From Peptoniphilus senegalensis JC140 (lineage in GTDB: Bacteria; Bacillota; Clostridia; Tissierellales; Peptoniphilaceae): 64,000 bases of DNA. Below, piece by piece: positions 1-9,150 of the stretch; position 1 is the stretch's first letter, and every line of letters starts with the position of its first letter. A model generated the notes under the pieces. The model saw only the letters and a list, made by a program, of their open reading frames with translations, ran no database searches and was not told where the DNA came from. The position numbers and the translations under genes were made by a program. Where the stretch lies: assembly GCF_000321025.1 (NCBI RefSeq), contig NZ_HE610717.1, positions 125,371 through 189,370 on the forward strand, written 5' to 3'.

Positions 1-13
1 GTAGGAGGTTTAA

Positions 14-1468
14 ATGAAAGATATAAATACCTTATTAGAGAATAGAACTTTTTATTATTTTGATAAATTGACAAAAATTCCAAGATGTTCTTTCGAAGAA
101 GAAAAAATAAGAGATTATTTAATTAAATTTGCAAAAGAACATAACTTGGAATACAAAACTGATGATATAGGAAACGTTGTAATCATAAAAGAAGCGACAA
201 AAGGCTATGAGGATGTGGACAGCATAATTTTGCAAGGACACATGGACATGGTTTGCGAAAAAACTCCTGAATGTACAATTGATTTTTCAAAAGATGCTAT
301 TAAGTATGAAATAGATGGCGATTTTATTATCGCTCGTGAGACAACTCTTGGAGCAGACAATGGAATAGCTGTCGCTATGACACTTGCACTTTTAGAAGCA
401 GATGAATATAAGCATCCAAAGATTGAGGCACTTTTCACAGTAAACGAAGAAAGTGGAATGACTGGTGCGGCAAATCTTGAAAAGGGAATGGTTACATCTA
501 AGAGACTTTTAAACATCGACTCTGAAGCAGAAGGTGTTGGATGTATTTCTTGCGCTGGTGCAGAAAGAGACCTTATTAAACTAAAAAAGGAATACAAAGA
601 ATTAGATAAAGACAAAAACATTTATGAAATAATTGTTAATGGACTAAAGGGTGGACACTCTGGTCAAGAAATTCAAGTTGGTCTAGGTAACGCAGTTAAA
701 ATTCTCGCTAGAAGCCTTTACAGACTTTTTGAAAAAGTTGATGGGGATTTAATTGAAATTGAAGGTGGAGCAAAACCTAATGCAATTCCAAGATACGCAA
801 AGGCTATCGTTGCTGTTAATGAAGATGACATCAAAAAAATTCAAGATGTTATTGTGGAATTAAATTCAAATTTTGTCAGAGAGCTTGGAAAAGTAGACCC
901 TGATGTTAGATTAAATTTTGAAAAGTCAAAACTTAGAAGTGACAAAGCCTTTACTGATGATTTAAAAAATAATATTGTAAGTCTTTTAAATATTCTTCCT
1001 AATGGCGTAATTGCCATGAGTAAAAATATTCACGGTCTAGTGGAAACTTCTGTAAACCTTGGAGTAATTGAAAATAAGGAAGATTCAGTAAATATTATCT
1101 CTAATATCAGGTCTTCAGTTCAGTCCTCTAAGGAATATATTGGACTTGTAAATAAAATTGCTGCAGAAAATTTTGGAGCAGAATTTGAAATTATAACAAA
1201 ATACCCTGCATGGGAGTATAAAGAAAATTCACCACTTAGAGAAGTTGCAAAAAAATCTTACAAAGAAGTGAGTGGAAAAGAATTTAAACTTGAAGCAATT
1301 CATGCGGGACTTGAATGTGGGATTTTTGTTGAAACAATTGGCGATATAGATATGCTTTCAATTGGACCAAATATGAAAGGAGTTCACGCACCTGGCGAGC
1401 ATCTTTCTATTTCATCAACTGAAAGAGTATTTGATTTCTTAATAAAAATACTAGAAAATTTAAAATAA
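14..1468 (+). CDS. pepD: Xaa-His dipeptidase (aminoacyl-histidine dipeptidase, M20 family)
   Basis: Zinc-dependent cytosolic dipeptidase of the M20C (PepD) family that cuts Xaa-His and other dipeptides. The 484-residue length is normal for the family. Metal-site motifs are visible: HMD (H76, D78), GADNG (D115), NEE (E145-E146, with the catalytic glutamate) and a C-terminal GVHAPGEH with H458. Between them lies the dimerisation (lid) domain. An AGGAGG ribosome binding site lies five bases before the ATG. The gene opens the window, and a small DUF1292 gene follows at once, probably in one transcript. It fits an amino-acid-fermenting anaerobe that takes up peptides. Confidence 0.93.
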   Translation: MKDINTLLENRTFYYFDKLTKIPRCSFEEEKIRDYLIKFAKEHNLEYKTDDIGNVVIIKEATKGYEDVDSIILQGHMDMVCEKTPECTIDFSKDAIKYEIDGDFIIARETTLGADNGIAVAMTLALLEADEYKHPKIEALFTVNEESGMTGAANLEKGMVTSKRLLNIDSEAEGVGCISCAGAERDLIKLKKEYKELDKDKNIYEIIVNGLKGGHSGQEIQVGLGNAVKILARSLYRLFEKVDGDLIEIEGGAKPNAIPRYAKAIVAVNEDDIKKIQDVIVELNSNFVRELGKVDPDVRLNFEKSKLRSDKAFTDDLKNNIVSLLNILPNGVIAMSKNIHGLVETSVNLGVIENKEDSVNIISNIRSSVQSSKEYIGLVNKIAAENFGAEFEIITKYPAWEYKENSPLREVAKKSYKEVSGKEFKLEAIHAGLECGIFVETIGDIDMLSIGPNMKGVHAPGEHLSISSTERVFDFLIKILENLK

Positions 1469-1482
1469 ATTTGGAGGTAAAT

Positions 1483-1818
1483 ATGAGTAACGAAGAAAAA
1501 AAACTACATGAACACGATGAAAACTGTGATTGCGGATGTGGTCACGATCACGAAGAAGAAGGCTATGAAACTATAACACTTACTCTTGATGACGATAGTG
1601 AAATGGTATGTATAGTTCTTGGAATTTTTGAATGTGATGAAAATGAATATATTGCACTTCTTCCAGAAAATGAAGAAGATGGCGAAGATGTATTTCTTTA
1701 CAAGTACAAAGAAATTGATGAAGATGAAGTTGAACTTGATATTATTGAATCAGAAGAAGAATTTGAAAAAGTTTCAAAGACTTTCGAAGAAATTTTTGAT
1801 GACGAGGAAGAAGAATAA
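1483..1818 (+). CDS. DUF1292 family small acidic protein with His/Cys-rich N-terminus
   Basis: A 111-residue, very acidic protein. Residues about 26-100 resemble the uncharacterised DUF1292 (YrzB-like) family, with a predicted beta-rich core (ITLTLDDDSEMVCIVLGIF). The first 25 residues are rich in His, Cys and Asp (HEHDENCDCGCGHDH), a likely metal-binding tail. The tail ends in an Asp/Glu run. I chose the ATG at 1483 because a GGAGG lies six bases before it; an upstream TTG at 1471 would bury that site inside the gene. It is 14 bases from pepD and 8 bases before the radical-SAM gene. The function is unknown. Confidence 0.8.
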   Translation: MSNEEKKLHEHDENCDCGCGHDHEEEGYETITLTLDDDSEMVCIVLGIFECDENEYIALLPENEEDGEDVFLYKYKEIDEDEVELDIIESEEEFEKVSKTFEEIFDDEEEE

Positions 1819-1826
1819 TTTTCTAA

Positions 1827-2735
1827 ATGATTTACAGAAAATATTCTGATTTTCTTAGGGAAAAGTTTGGCGAAAAGGTCTATAAACTTCCTGTTAAACT
1901 TGATTTAACTTGTCCTAATAGAGATGGAACTTGTGGGGTTGGTGGCTGCATTTTTTGTGGAGAAGAAGGTGGCTCTTTTGAAAACAATTATGGAAGTGTG
2001 AGAGAACAGCTCATAAAAAATAGAGACCACATAAAAAGTAAGTATAAGGCAAATAAATATATTGCTTATTTTCAAAATTTTACCAACACCTATATGCCCT
2101 TTGAGGATTTTAAGAGAGTAATAGAGGATTCTCTCATTGAGGATGTAGTAGGTGTAAGCATATCCACAAGACCTGATTATCTTCCAAAGAAACATCTCGA
2201 CTTTTTGGAAGAGCTAAACAAAAATTATTTTGTAACAGTTGAAATTGGTCTTCAGACGCCAAATTATCACAGCTTAAAAAAACTAAATAGAGGACATGGA
2301 CTTGCTGAATTTATTAGTGCTGCTCTTGAATTAAAGAGAAGGAACTTAAATGTATGTACTCACATTATTATTGGTCTTCCATGGGATGATGACTTAGATA
2401 TTCTTGAGTGTGCTAAAATTTTAAATGTCCTAAATATTGACGAGGTAAAAATTCATGCCTTATACATCTTAAAAGATACTGCTCTTGGAAAGATGTACGA
2501 AAGAGGAGAAATAGAAGCAATTTCTTTAGAGGATTACAAGAAAAAAGTTATACTCTTTTTAAGAAATCTTAAAGATGATATAATAGTGGAAAGAATAATA
2601 GGAAGAGCACCTTATGAAAATTCTCTTTTCTGCAATTGGAATACTTCCTGGTGGAAAATTAGAGACGATATTATAGCTGTTATGCATGAAAATGGATACA
2701 CTCAAGGTGATCTAGTGAAAGGAGAAATACTATGA
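1827..2735 (+). CDS. TIGR01212-type radical SAM protein (YtqA-like)
   Basis: A 302-residue radical SAM protein of the YtqA/TIGR01212 group. The N-terminal cysteine cluster CPNRDGTCGVGGCIFC (C29, C36, C41, C44) has the extended spacing typical of this group (CPNRDGTxGxGGCxFC), and it should hold a 4Fe-4S cluster that cleaves S-adenosylmethionine. GLQTPN and THIIIGLPWDD are the later radical-SAM strands. Members of the group resemble Elp3-like proteins, and recent work has linked YtqA to tRNA modification, but I would not assign a substrate. The ribosome binding site is weak. Its last codons overlap the next gene (ATGA), so the two are translationally coupled. Confidence 0.85.
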   Translation: MIYRKYSDFLREKFGEKVYKLPVKLDLTCPNRDGTCGVGGCIFCGEEGGSFENNYGSVREQLIKNRDHIKSKYKANKYIAYFQNFTNTYMPFEDFKRVIEDSLIEDVVGVSISTRPDYLPKKHLDFLEELNKNYFVTVEIGLQTPNYHSLKKLNRGHGLAEFISAALELKRRNLNVCTHIIIGLPWDDDLDILECAKILNVLNIDEVKIHALYILKDTALGKMYERGEIEAISLEDYKKKVILFLRNLKDDIIVERIIGRAPYENSLFCNWNTSWWKIRDDIIAVMHENGYTQGDLVKGEIL

Positions 2736-3157
2736 TAAAGTATATTTTAGGGAGCAAAGGCTCTGGAAAGACAAGATGGTTAATCGACAATGCAAATGAT
2801 GATATGAAAAAGGGCGATGGAAATATTGCTTTCGTAGAAGTTGACGACGATCATATTTTTAGTTTAGATTATAATGTAAGACTTATCAATGCAACTGAAT
2901 ACAGATTAAACTCAATTGACAGTTTCTATGGTTTTATCTGTGGACTTCTTGCAATGGATTACGATTTACACAAAATTTATGTTGATGGAATATACAAAGT
3001 GTTATCACTTAACGTTGAAGATTTAGAACATCTTTATAATAAAGTTTCAAAAATTCCTGATGCAGAAAATAAAGAAATTTATATCAATGTTGATTATCTA
3101 AAGGAAGACATGCCTGAATCTCTAAAGGATCACTGTATAGAAGTGACTAGCAAATAA
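2732..3157 (+). CDS. Small P-loop protein, function unknown
   Basis: A 141-residue protein starting MIKYILGSKGSGKTRWL, a clear Walker A (GSKGSGKT, residues 7-14). The following segment IAFVEVDDDHIF could be a Walker B-like strand. Proteins like this are often labelled 'PilT-like' in clostridial genomes, but this one is far too short for a PilT ATPase and lacks its Asp and His boxes. It overlaps the radical-SAM gene by four bases and is probably in the same operon. No function is assigned. Confidence 0.7.
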   Translation: MIKYILGSKGSGKTRWLIDNANDDMKKGDGNIAFVEVDDDHIFSLDYNVRLINATEYRLNSIDSFYGFICGLLAMDYDLHKIYVDGIYKVLSLNVEDLEHLYNKVSKIPDAENKEIYINVDYLKEDMPESLKDHCIEVTSK

Positions 3158-3167
3158 GGTGTTATAA

Positions 3168-3251
3168 GTGGATAGAAAAACAATGGTAAGAATTATTGCC
3201 ATACTACTTGTTATTGCAATGGTAATTCCAATAATTCTAAGTGTGATTTAA
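3168..3251 (+). CDS. Tiny single-pass membrane protein (Prli42/DUF4044-like)
   Basis: A 27-codon reading frame starting with GTG encodes a basic N-terminus (MDRKTMVR) followed by one strongly hydrophobic helix to the end. An AAGGTG ribosome binding site lies seven bases upstream. The layout resembles the Prli42/DUF4044 micropeptides of Firmicutes, of which Prli42 anchors the stressosome to the membrane in Listeria. It sits between two conserved genes in the same direction with about ten bases on each side, as a real gene would. The family match rests on size and pattern only. Confidence 0.45.
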   Translation: MDRKTMVRIIAILLVIAMVIPIILSVI

Positions 3252-3260
3252 TGGTGCTTC

Positions 3261-3815
3261 GTGGAATTTAATAAAAGAAAGGGTCTCTTTGAAGATTTTT
3301 TTGAGCACAGGTCTTTTCTTATAATGCAATATACCAATGGTGATCTCTCAAAGAGAGAATTTTTGCAAAAGAATTTTGATTACTTTCAAATGAGAAATGC
3401 AAAGCCCTACATCAAAGTGGACTCCTATGAAAAGGGAATGTACAATTACCAGTATTATAATGTGATGGCAAAGTATTATAGAGCCCTATCTAAAGATGTA
3501 AGGAATACAAAAAAACACTCAAAGTACTACAATTATTATTTGAATTTAACAAATAAATATTACGAGCTTAAAGATAAATCTGTCTTAAACATTTTAAAGA
3601 CACAAGATTTTAGAAACACAAAAGCCTATTATATCAAGTGTCAATCAAAGGCACTTAGAAATGAGCTTTACGAAATTGTATTAGAAGACAAGAAAGAGGC
3701 AATCTTTCATTCAAAGGCACCTTGGCTACTTAGAATTTTAAAAGAAGAAAATATTTTTGACAATCAAATGAAGACATCAATAATAGATCACTATATAAAT
3801 GAAAAATATTATTAA
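3261..3815 (+). CDS. Conserved hypothetical protein (possibly DUF6648)
   Basis: A 184-residue, Tyr-, Lys- and Asn-rich protein predicted to be all alpha-helical, with no signal peptide or membrane segment. Phrases such as NGDLSKREFLQKNFDYFQ and YNYQYYNVMAKYY match my memory of an uncharacterised clostridial family (perhaps DUF6648). It starts with GTG, nine bases after the tiny membrane ORF. A hairpin follows the gene, and the next gene is convergent. No function can be given. Confidence 0.6.
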   Translation: MEFNKRKGLFEDFFEHRSFLIMQYTNGDLSKREFLQKNFDYFQMRNAKPYIKVDSYEKGMYNYQYYNVMAKYYRALSKDVRNTKKHSKYYNYYLNLTNKYYELKDKSVLNILKTQDFRNTKAYYIKCQSKALRNELYEIVLEDKKEAIFHSKAPWLLRILKEENIFDNQMKTSIIDHYINEKYY

Positions 3816-3823
3816 AAATAAGT

Positions 3824-3901
3824 ACTGTGGGATTAATTTCCCTCAGTCCTTTTGCATTAAAATATAGGCTCACATTAAACATAAAATTATTTAATGTGAG
3901 C
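3824..3901. terminator. Hairpins between convergent genes
   Basis: Two hairpins lie between the convergent genes. One at 3824-3847 has arms ACTGTGGG/CCCTCAGT with one mismatch and is followed by CCTTTTG. The second has a perfect 12-bp stem, GCTCACATTAAA (3868-3879) and TTTAATGTGAGC (3890-3901). The T tracts are imperfect, but the position fits a bidirectional terminator. Confidence 0.6.
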
Positions 3902-3906
3902 TATAT

Positions 3907-5460
3907 TTATTTAACTTCTCTTTTTATTTCGATTAAAAAACTTTCCATTATTCTAGTTATGTCTTTTTCTTTACAAGCTAAATCTAAGGTAAACATATTG
4001 CCTGTGCCAGTGAAGTTAAAGTGTTCCTTTAATTTTTCAAAAATTTTCTTTAAGTTGAAATTCAAATTCATTGAGCGAAGGACAATTATTTTTGATCTAT
4101 CGCCATTTTTTAGTCCATAAATTTGGATGAAATTATCTTCTTTAAGGATGTAATTTGAAATTTCACGAAGCTCTTTTAAATTTACATCATCAAGAACTTT
4201 GTAGATGTAATTTATGCCAGATACATCTGTAGCAAAGCGTTTAAAAGATTCTACTGCTTGGTAGAAGAGAGGAGATTTTTCCTTATTGTCATTGGATGAA
4301 TTTTTGGAAAATTCATTATTTATATTTTCTTCAGCGACAATTTTATTTTTTTGAGTTTCTTTAAATTTATTTTTTGAAAAATCTTCTTTACTTTTAACTT
4401 CTTTGTTTAAATCTTTAAAAGATTCTAGCTTATATTTTTCATGGAAGAATTTTGAATCGTATTTTTCTTTTTTTGCATCTTCAATAACTATATCTTGTTG
4501 AGAAATTTTTTCTGATTCATTATTTTTTTCTTTATCTTCAAAACTTTTATTAGAGATAATGTCTTTCTCTAGTTCAGATGAAATTTCAATATTAGAATTT
4601 TTTGCAGTTTCTGGAACTTTTTCAAATTCACAAATTTTTTCTAATTTATCAACTTTTTTAAATTCATCATTTTTTTCTAAATCATTATCCTTTTTAGAGT
4701 CAATGATTTTTTCTTGGTTTGAAATTTTTTCTGTATTATTAGCACTTTTTGACTTTAATTTTTTTACATCGGCAAAGACATTTTCAATGCTGTCGCTATT
4801 TAAGTACATTTTCATATTTTCTAAGCTATTAAGAGAATTTCTCGCAAGTTTGTAGGCATTTTCGCCTGAGACCAAAGTAAGTCTTATACCAGAATTTACT
4901 TTATCTACTGAAGAAATAAGTGTCATTCCAATTTCTCCAGTTCTCTTTAAAGCAGGACCTTCATAAAAAATGTCAGCTAGCCTTTCAATTTTTATGTGGT
5001 CATCAAAATTTTCAATTGAAAGATTTGAAAAGATTGCATAGTTGGCAAGGGACTCAATATTTTTTACAGTCATGTATTTAAAATCCTTTGCTAAAACATC
5101 AATGTAAGAAGAATTTTTTCCAACCTTGTAATTTAAAATATCTGAATTTGTATTAGAAGTTAAAAAGTGTCTAACAAGGGCATTGCCAAGATTTTCTTGC
5201 ATGAGCACTAATCTGTTTTTCCAATTTATTTCTATTTCAACTTCTCTTTCATTTTCATCAATCTTAAAATAGTTTTTATTTCCTGATAAAAATATTGGAT
5301 CTTCTCCATTTATTTTAAAAAGGTCTTGTTCAAGTCTTTCACTGCCAAGGAAAAAGGGAGCTTCAATTAATTTTCCATAAGTTATGCCATCTCGATTTAT
5401 TTTATCAATTATTTCTAATTTGTATTTTTTCTTGTAAGGGTTTTTGTATTTAGAATTCAT
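3907..5460 (-). CDS. Degenerate AlaRS/AlaX editing-domain protein with DHHA1-like C-terminus
   Basis: A 517-residue protein. Residues about 10-235 follow the layout of the alanyl-tRNA synthetase/AlaX editing domain: MQENLGNAL stands where HxxxH should be, YEGPALKRTGEIG where CGGTHVxxTGEIG should be, and IRLTLVSGENAY where the R(I/V)EAVTGEAA segment should be. All four zinc ligands are replaced (N90, A94, Y166, A170). Residues about 235-405 are a Lys/Glu/Asn/Ser-rich low-complexity linker. The last 110 residues resemble a DHHA1 domain (FNFTGTGNMFTLDLA). It probably binds RNA without hydrolysing aminoacyl esters; this is an inference. The ATG at 5460 has GGAGGT six bases upstream. Confidence 0.65.
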   Translation of the reverse strand: MNSKYKNPYKKKYKLEIIDKINRDGITYGKLIEAPFFLGSERLEQDLFKINGEDPIFLSGNKNYFKIDENEREVEIEINWKNRLVLMQENLGNALVRHFLTSNTNSDILNYKVGKNSSYIDVLAKDFKYMTVKNIESLANYAIFSNLSIENFDDHIKIERLADIFYEGPALKRTGEIGMTLISSVDKVNSGIRLTLVSGENAYKLARNSLNSLENMKMYLNSDSIENVFADVKKLKSKSANNTEKISNQEKIIDSKKDNDLEKNDEFKKVDKLEKICEFEKVPETAKNSNIEISSELEKDIISNKSFEDKEKNNESEKISQQDIVIEDAKKEKYDSKFFHEKYKLESFKDLNKEVKSKEDFSKNKFKETQKNKIVAEENINNEFSKNSSNDNKEKSPLFYQAVESFKRFATDVSGINYIYKVLDDVNLKELREISNYILKEDNFIQIYGLKNGDRSKIIVLRSMNLNFNLKKIFEKLKEHFNFTGTGNMFTLDLACKEKDITRIMESFLIEIKREVK

Positions 5461-5535
5461 AATTACCTCCACTAATATATTAACATATTTCGTGGCTTGA
5501 CGCTTTAAAAAGATATATAATGAAGAGGGGTGCCT

Positions 5536-7809
5536 ATGTATTTTTTTACAGCAATTGTGTTTGGAATAATACTTTCTATTTTTACAAAAATAAGTTTATT
5601 AAAGGCAATATTTTTTCTTGCACTAGCAATTATTCTTGTAGCACAAAAGAATAATGTTAAACTTTATATATTTACTCTAATTATCTTTGCAGTTTTTACA
5701 AATTATTCCTTTAGAGATTATAATCTCGAAGATTTTTCTGGTGAAGTCACAGGGAAGGTTGTATCTTCAAGTGAAAATAAATCAGTAATCAAAACAAATT
5801 ATGTTAATGGGAAAAACTTAAGGACAAAAATTTTAGTTTATGAAAAACTTCAGAGAGGTGCGTCTTACAAGATTAAAGGAAAATTTAATTCTCCACTCCC
5901 TGCTATGAATGAGGGAAACTTTGACTACAATAAAAATAATAAGGCTCAGGGAATTTATGCTATAGGAAAAGTAAAAAGTTTTAAGAAAATTTCCGAACCA
6001 AATAAATTTTATAAGCTTTCAAATTTTTTTCTTGATAGAGCAAAAAAAATTTATTTTGAAAATTTAGAGGATAGAAATGGAAATCTTATGTCATCAATTG
6101 CTCTTGCTGACAGGTCTTTTATAGATCAAGTTGATAAAGATAGATTTAATACGCTTGGAATTAGTCATATATTGGCAGTCTCAGGCCTTCATATTGGCGT
6201 CCTTGCAGTTTTTTTAGAATTTATTTTTAAAAAGATGAGACTAAGTAAGAGGCTAACAGATATTTTTGTAACAAGTATTATTCTTTTTTACATAGTGACA
6301 ATTGGAATTCCAATTTCTGCACTTAGGGCATTTTTATTTTTTATTCTTTACAAGGGGAATATCTATCTAAAAAAAGATTTAGATGTGAAAAAAATTTATT
6401 TTTTAAGTCTTTCAATAATTTTATTTATAAACCCTATGGCAATATATTCCATTTCACTCATCCTATCTTATGGTGCTATTTTTGGATTAGTTTTTGTATA
6501 TCCAGTCATAAATAGCAGGCTGGCAGGCAGCGGTCTTGTAAAAAAATCTATTGTAGGGACAACTTCAGTTATTATTTCACTTTTCCCAATTATAAATTAT
6601 TATTTTGATGGTTTTTCTATTTTAGTTTACCTTTCAAATTTAATAATTGTTCCTATTTATTCTGTAATAATTACACTTGGCTTTGTCATGGGTCTTGGCA
6701 TTTTGCCCGGAATAATTGGAAAGATTTTAAATTTTTTAATGAATGCAACTTATGGACTTGAGAGCATTTTTGCAGCTAAGGGAAGTTTTTTTCTAACTTT
6801 AAAGGCTTTTAAGTTTGAATATATTTTTATCTACTACATTTTACTTTTACTGATTTTATACAGACATAAATTTAAAGAAATTATTGAGCCAAATATAAAA
6901 ATGATTGAAATTTATATGGCAGTATTTTTTATATCTACATCTCTGGGGATTTTAAGAGATTACAATACTTACAAGGAGTGCCATTTATATATTGACCAAG
7001 GTGATTGCACTCTCATAAGTTTTCGTGGTAAGAATTTTTTAATAGATACAGGTGGTGCAAGATATGAAAATAAAATTGCCGAGAAATTTTTATTTCCAAC
7101 TTTAAAGGTGCGTGGCATTTCAAAAATTGATGGAATTTTTTTATCTCACTTTGACGAGGACCACGCAGGAAATCTAAATAAAATCTTAAAGAAATATAAG
7201 GTGGAAAATATTTTTATAAACCACTTGCCAGAGAATCCAGAAATTTTAGCAGATGCAAAAAAATTTTCTAATGTTGTAATGCTAAAAAAGACAAACAAAT
7301 TAAAAATTTGTGAGGACACTAAAGTTGAAGTTATAAGTGATGCTGAAAATAGGCAAAATGAAAATGACAATTCCATGGTGCTTTTGGTAAATCACAAGGG
7401 CTTTAAAACGCTTTTTACTGGAGATATTTCTGCAGATGTGGAAAGGGAGATAAAAAACAAAATAGATATTTTAAAAGTGTCTCATCATGGATCAGAAACT
7501 TCAACATCTTATGAACTTTTGAAAAATACAGAGCCTAGATTTGCAGTAATTTCAGCTGGTGTAAATAATTCTTATGGTCATCCTCACAAAGTCACTCTAC
7601 AAAGTCTCGAAAGACATGGTATTATATATTATATGACTTCAAGAGATGGAGAAGTTGACTTTAAAATTTATGACGATAAATTAAGCGTTGATACCAAAAA
7701 TCATGAGAAAGATTATTATGCTTATATTCTACTTATGTTTATAAATTCAATTGCACTTTATAGAGCAGCGAGGGAAAATTATGAATTACAAGAAAATTTA
7801 CCAAGATAA
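5536..7809 (+). CDS. comEC: ComEC/Rec2 family competence DNA channel
   Basis: A 757-residue protein with the full ComEC layout. It has N-terminal hydrophobic segments, an OB-like outer domain (about residues 65-160), the competence domain with ISHILAVSGLHIGVLA and many membrane helices (about 190-460), and a C-terminal metallo-beta-lactamase domain with HFDEDHAGN (about 538-545) and a later VSHHGSETS. It carries single-stranded DNA across the membrane during transformation. The ATG at 5536 is preferred to a GTG two codons earlier because of the GAGGGG just upstream. holA starts inside its 3' end, the usual Firmicutes order. Confidence 0.93.
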   Translation: MYFFTAIVFGIILSIFTKISLLKAIFFLALAIILVAQKNNVKLYIFTLIIFAVFTNYSFRDYNLEDFSGEVTGKVVSSSENKSVIKTNYVNGKNLRTKILVYEKLQRGASYKIKGKFNSPLPAMNEGNFDYNKNNKAQGIYAIGKVKSFKKISEPNKFYKLSNFFLDRAKKIYFENLEDRNGNLMSSIALADRSFIDQVDKDRFNTLGISHILAVSGLHIGVLAVFLEFIFKKMRLSKRLTDIFVTSIILFYIVTIGIPISALRAFLFFILYKGNIYLKKDLDVKKIYFLSLSIILFINPMAIYSISLILSYGAIFGLVFVYPVINSRLAGSGLVKKSIVGTTSVIISLFPIINYYFDGFSILVYLSNLIIVPIYSVIITLGFVMGLGILPGIIGKILNFLMNATYGLESIFAAKGSFFLTLKAFKFEYIFIYYILLLLILYRHKFKEIIEPNIKMIEIYMAVFFISTSLGILRDYNTYKECHLYIDQGDCTLISFRGKNFLIDTGGARYENKIAEKFLFPTLKVRGISKIDGIFLSHFDEDHAGNLNKILKKYKVENIFINHLPENPEILADAKKFSNVVMLKKTNKLKICEDTKVEVISDAENRQNENDNSMVLLVNHKGFKTLFTGDISADVEREIKNKIDILKVSHHGSETSTSYELLKNTEPRFAVISAGVNNSYGHPHKVTLQSLERHGIIYYMTSRDGEVDFKIYDDKLSVDTKNHEKDYYAYILLMFINSIALYRAARENYELQENLPR

Positions 7810-8794
7810 AAGCCACAGCGGAGCCTATTTATTTTTCGGACGAGAAAAATATTTAATGGAGAATGCTGTAAGTTTTTTAATAAATGAATATGTAAAGGGT
7901 ACAGAGGTATTTAATTACACCAAATTTAAGGGCTCTGAAGTTAAGCAAGAGGACATAATTTCTGCTTGCGAGACCTATCCAGTGATGAATGACAAAAAAG
8001 TTGTCTTGGTAAAAGATGTATGCGACTTTCTATCCATCTATGAATTAAAGGACTCCTTTTATGAATTTTTAGACAACTTATCTGAATTTGTAATTTTAAT
8101 TTTTTGGGACACAGGGAATATAAAAAAAACAACAAAATTCTATAAATATTTCAAAAAAATTAATAGGGACATGGATTTTGGAAAGCTAAGTCCAGTAGAT
8201 GCAAATAGATTTGTAAAGTCTTATTTTTTGAGGAAAGGTAAAAAAATTGATGACAGGCAGGCAGCTCTATTTATCAAGGAAAGTGGCTATAATTCAAAAA
8301 ATGAAGAGGTTGTACTATTTGACTTAAATTCTGAAATGGATAAAATTGCAGCAGCTGCAAAAAGTGACGTAATAAGTGAAAGTGACATAAGAAACTTAAT
8401 AACAGAAAATATTGACACTAATATTTTTGCATTTTTAGATGCTATGTTTGATAGAAATAGTGAGAGAGCCATAATTGAATTTCACAATCTATTAAAGCTA
8501 GGAGGAGAATATCCAGTAATTTTTTATATGATAATTAGACAAGTAAAAAACATTTTGTCCTATAAAATTTTATCTGAAAAAAATATTAGTCAGGCAGATA
8601 TAATGAATAAAATAGGAGTGTCGAAGTTTGAATTTGATAAAAAAATAAAAGTCTATGAGAGAAACTTTTCTAAAAAGTTTTTAATAGATTTTTATAATGA
8701 GTTAATAAGGGCAGATGAATTTTTCAAAACTTCTTCTGTTGACGAAATAATAATTTTTGAGACAATAATTATAAAATATTGCCAAAATATTTAG
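7781..8794 (+). CDS. holA: DNA polymerase III delta subunit
   Basis: A 337-residue delta subunit (YqeN-like), part of the clamp loader that opens the beta clamp. It starts MNYKKIYQDKSHSGAYLFFGRE, matching the family's opening strand (the 'YLLYGxExYL' region). Further family features are PVMNDKKVVLVKD, the acidic middle part and a helical C-terminal collar domain (LLKLGGEYPVIFYMIIRQ). The ATG at 7781 lies 29 bases inside the end of comEC, with AGGGA upstream. The position between comEC and rpsT is conserved in Firmicutes. Confidence 0.9.
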   Translation: MNYKKIYQDKSHSGAYLFFGREKYLMENAVSFLINEYVKGTEVFNYTKFKGSEVKQEDIISACETYPVMNDKKVVLVKDVCDFLSIYELKDSFYEFLDNLSEFVILIFWDTGNIKKTTKFYKYFKKINRDMDFGKLSPVDANRFVKSYFLRKGKKIDDRQAALFIKESGYNSKNEEVVLFDLNSEMDKIAAAAKSDVISESDIRNLITENIDTNIFAFLDAMFDRNSERAIIEFHNLLKLGGEYPVIFYMIIRQVKNILSYKILSEKNISQADIMNKIGVSKFEFDKKIKVYERNFSKKFLIDFYNELIRADEFFKTSSVDEIIIFETIIIKYCQNI

Positions 8795-8820
8795 GATAAA
8801 AACTCTATTACAAAAATTCC

Positions 8821-8849
8821 TTGCAATCAATGTAAATTCGTGGTAAAAT
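8821..8849 (+). promoter_or_regulatory. Promoter of rpsT
   Basis: The -35 TTGCAA (8821-8826) and the -10 TAAAAT (8844-8849) are separated by 17 bases, and a TG one base before the -10 makes it an extended -10. It lies 26 bases after the holA stop and 31 bases before rpsT. Confidence 0.65.
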
Positions 8850-8880
8850 AGCAAAAGCGTTAAATATTGGAGGTGAAATA

Positions 8881-9150
8881 ATGGCAAATATTAAATCAGC
8901 TATTAAGAGAATTGATGTAGCAAAAAGAAATGCTGAAAACAATAAACCTGTTAGAACTGAAATGAAAAATGCAGTTAAAAACTTTAGAATCGCACTTGAT
9001 GAAAATAGAATTGACGATGCAAAAGAACTTTTAATTGTTGCAGACAGAAAATTAAAAAAGGCTGCTAATAAAAATATAATTCACAAAAAACAAGCTTCCA
9101 GAAAGCTAAGTCGACTAGCTAAGGAACTTAACAGCAAAATCGCTGGCTAA
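8881..9150 (+). CDS. rpsT: 30S ribosomal protein S20
   Basis: An 89-residue, Lys/Arg/Ala-rich helical protein starting MANIKSAIKRIDVAKRN, the classical S20 opening (MANIKSAIKRI). It binds 16S rRNA early in 30S assembly. A GGAGGTGA ribosome binding site is placed ideally. It has its own extended -10 promoter and two terminators behind it, so it is a monocistronic, strongly expressed gene. Here the Bacillus order would continue with gpr and spoIIP, which are absent. Confidence 0.97.
   Translation: MANIKSAIKRIDVAKRNAENNKPVRTEMKNAVKNFRIALDENRIDDAKELLIVADRKLKKAANKNIIHKKQASRKLSRLAKELNSKIAG

Noticed and set aside
2732..3157. PilT retraction ATPase
   Set aside because: It has only a Walker A and is 141 residues long; the Asp and His boxes of PilT are missing and no pilus gene is adjacent.
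5497..5521. TTGACG/TATAAT promoter for comEC
   Set aside because: The two hexamers are only 13 bases apart, too close for a standard promoter; the TATAAT may still be used with a poorer -35.
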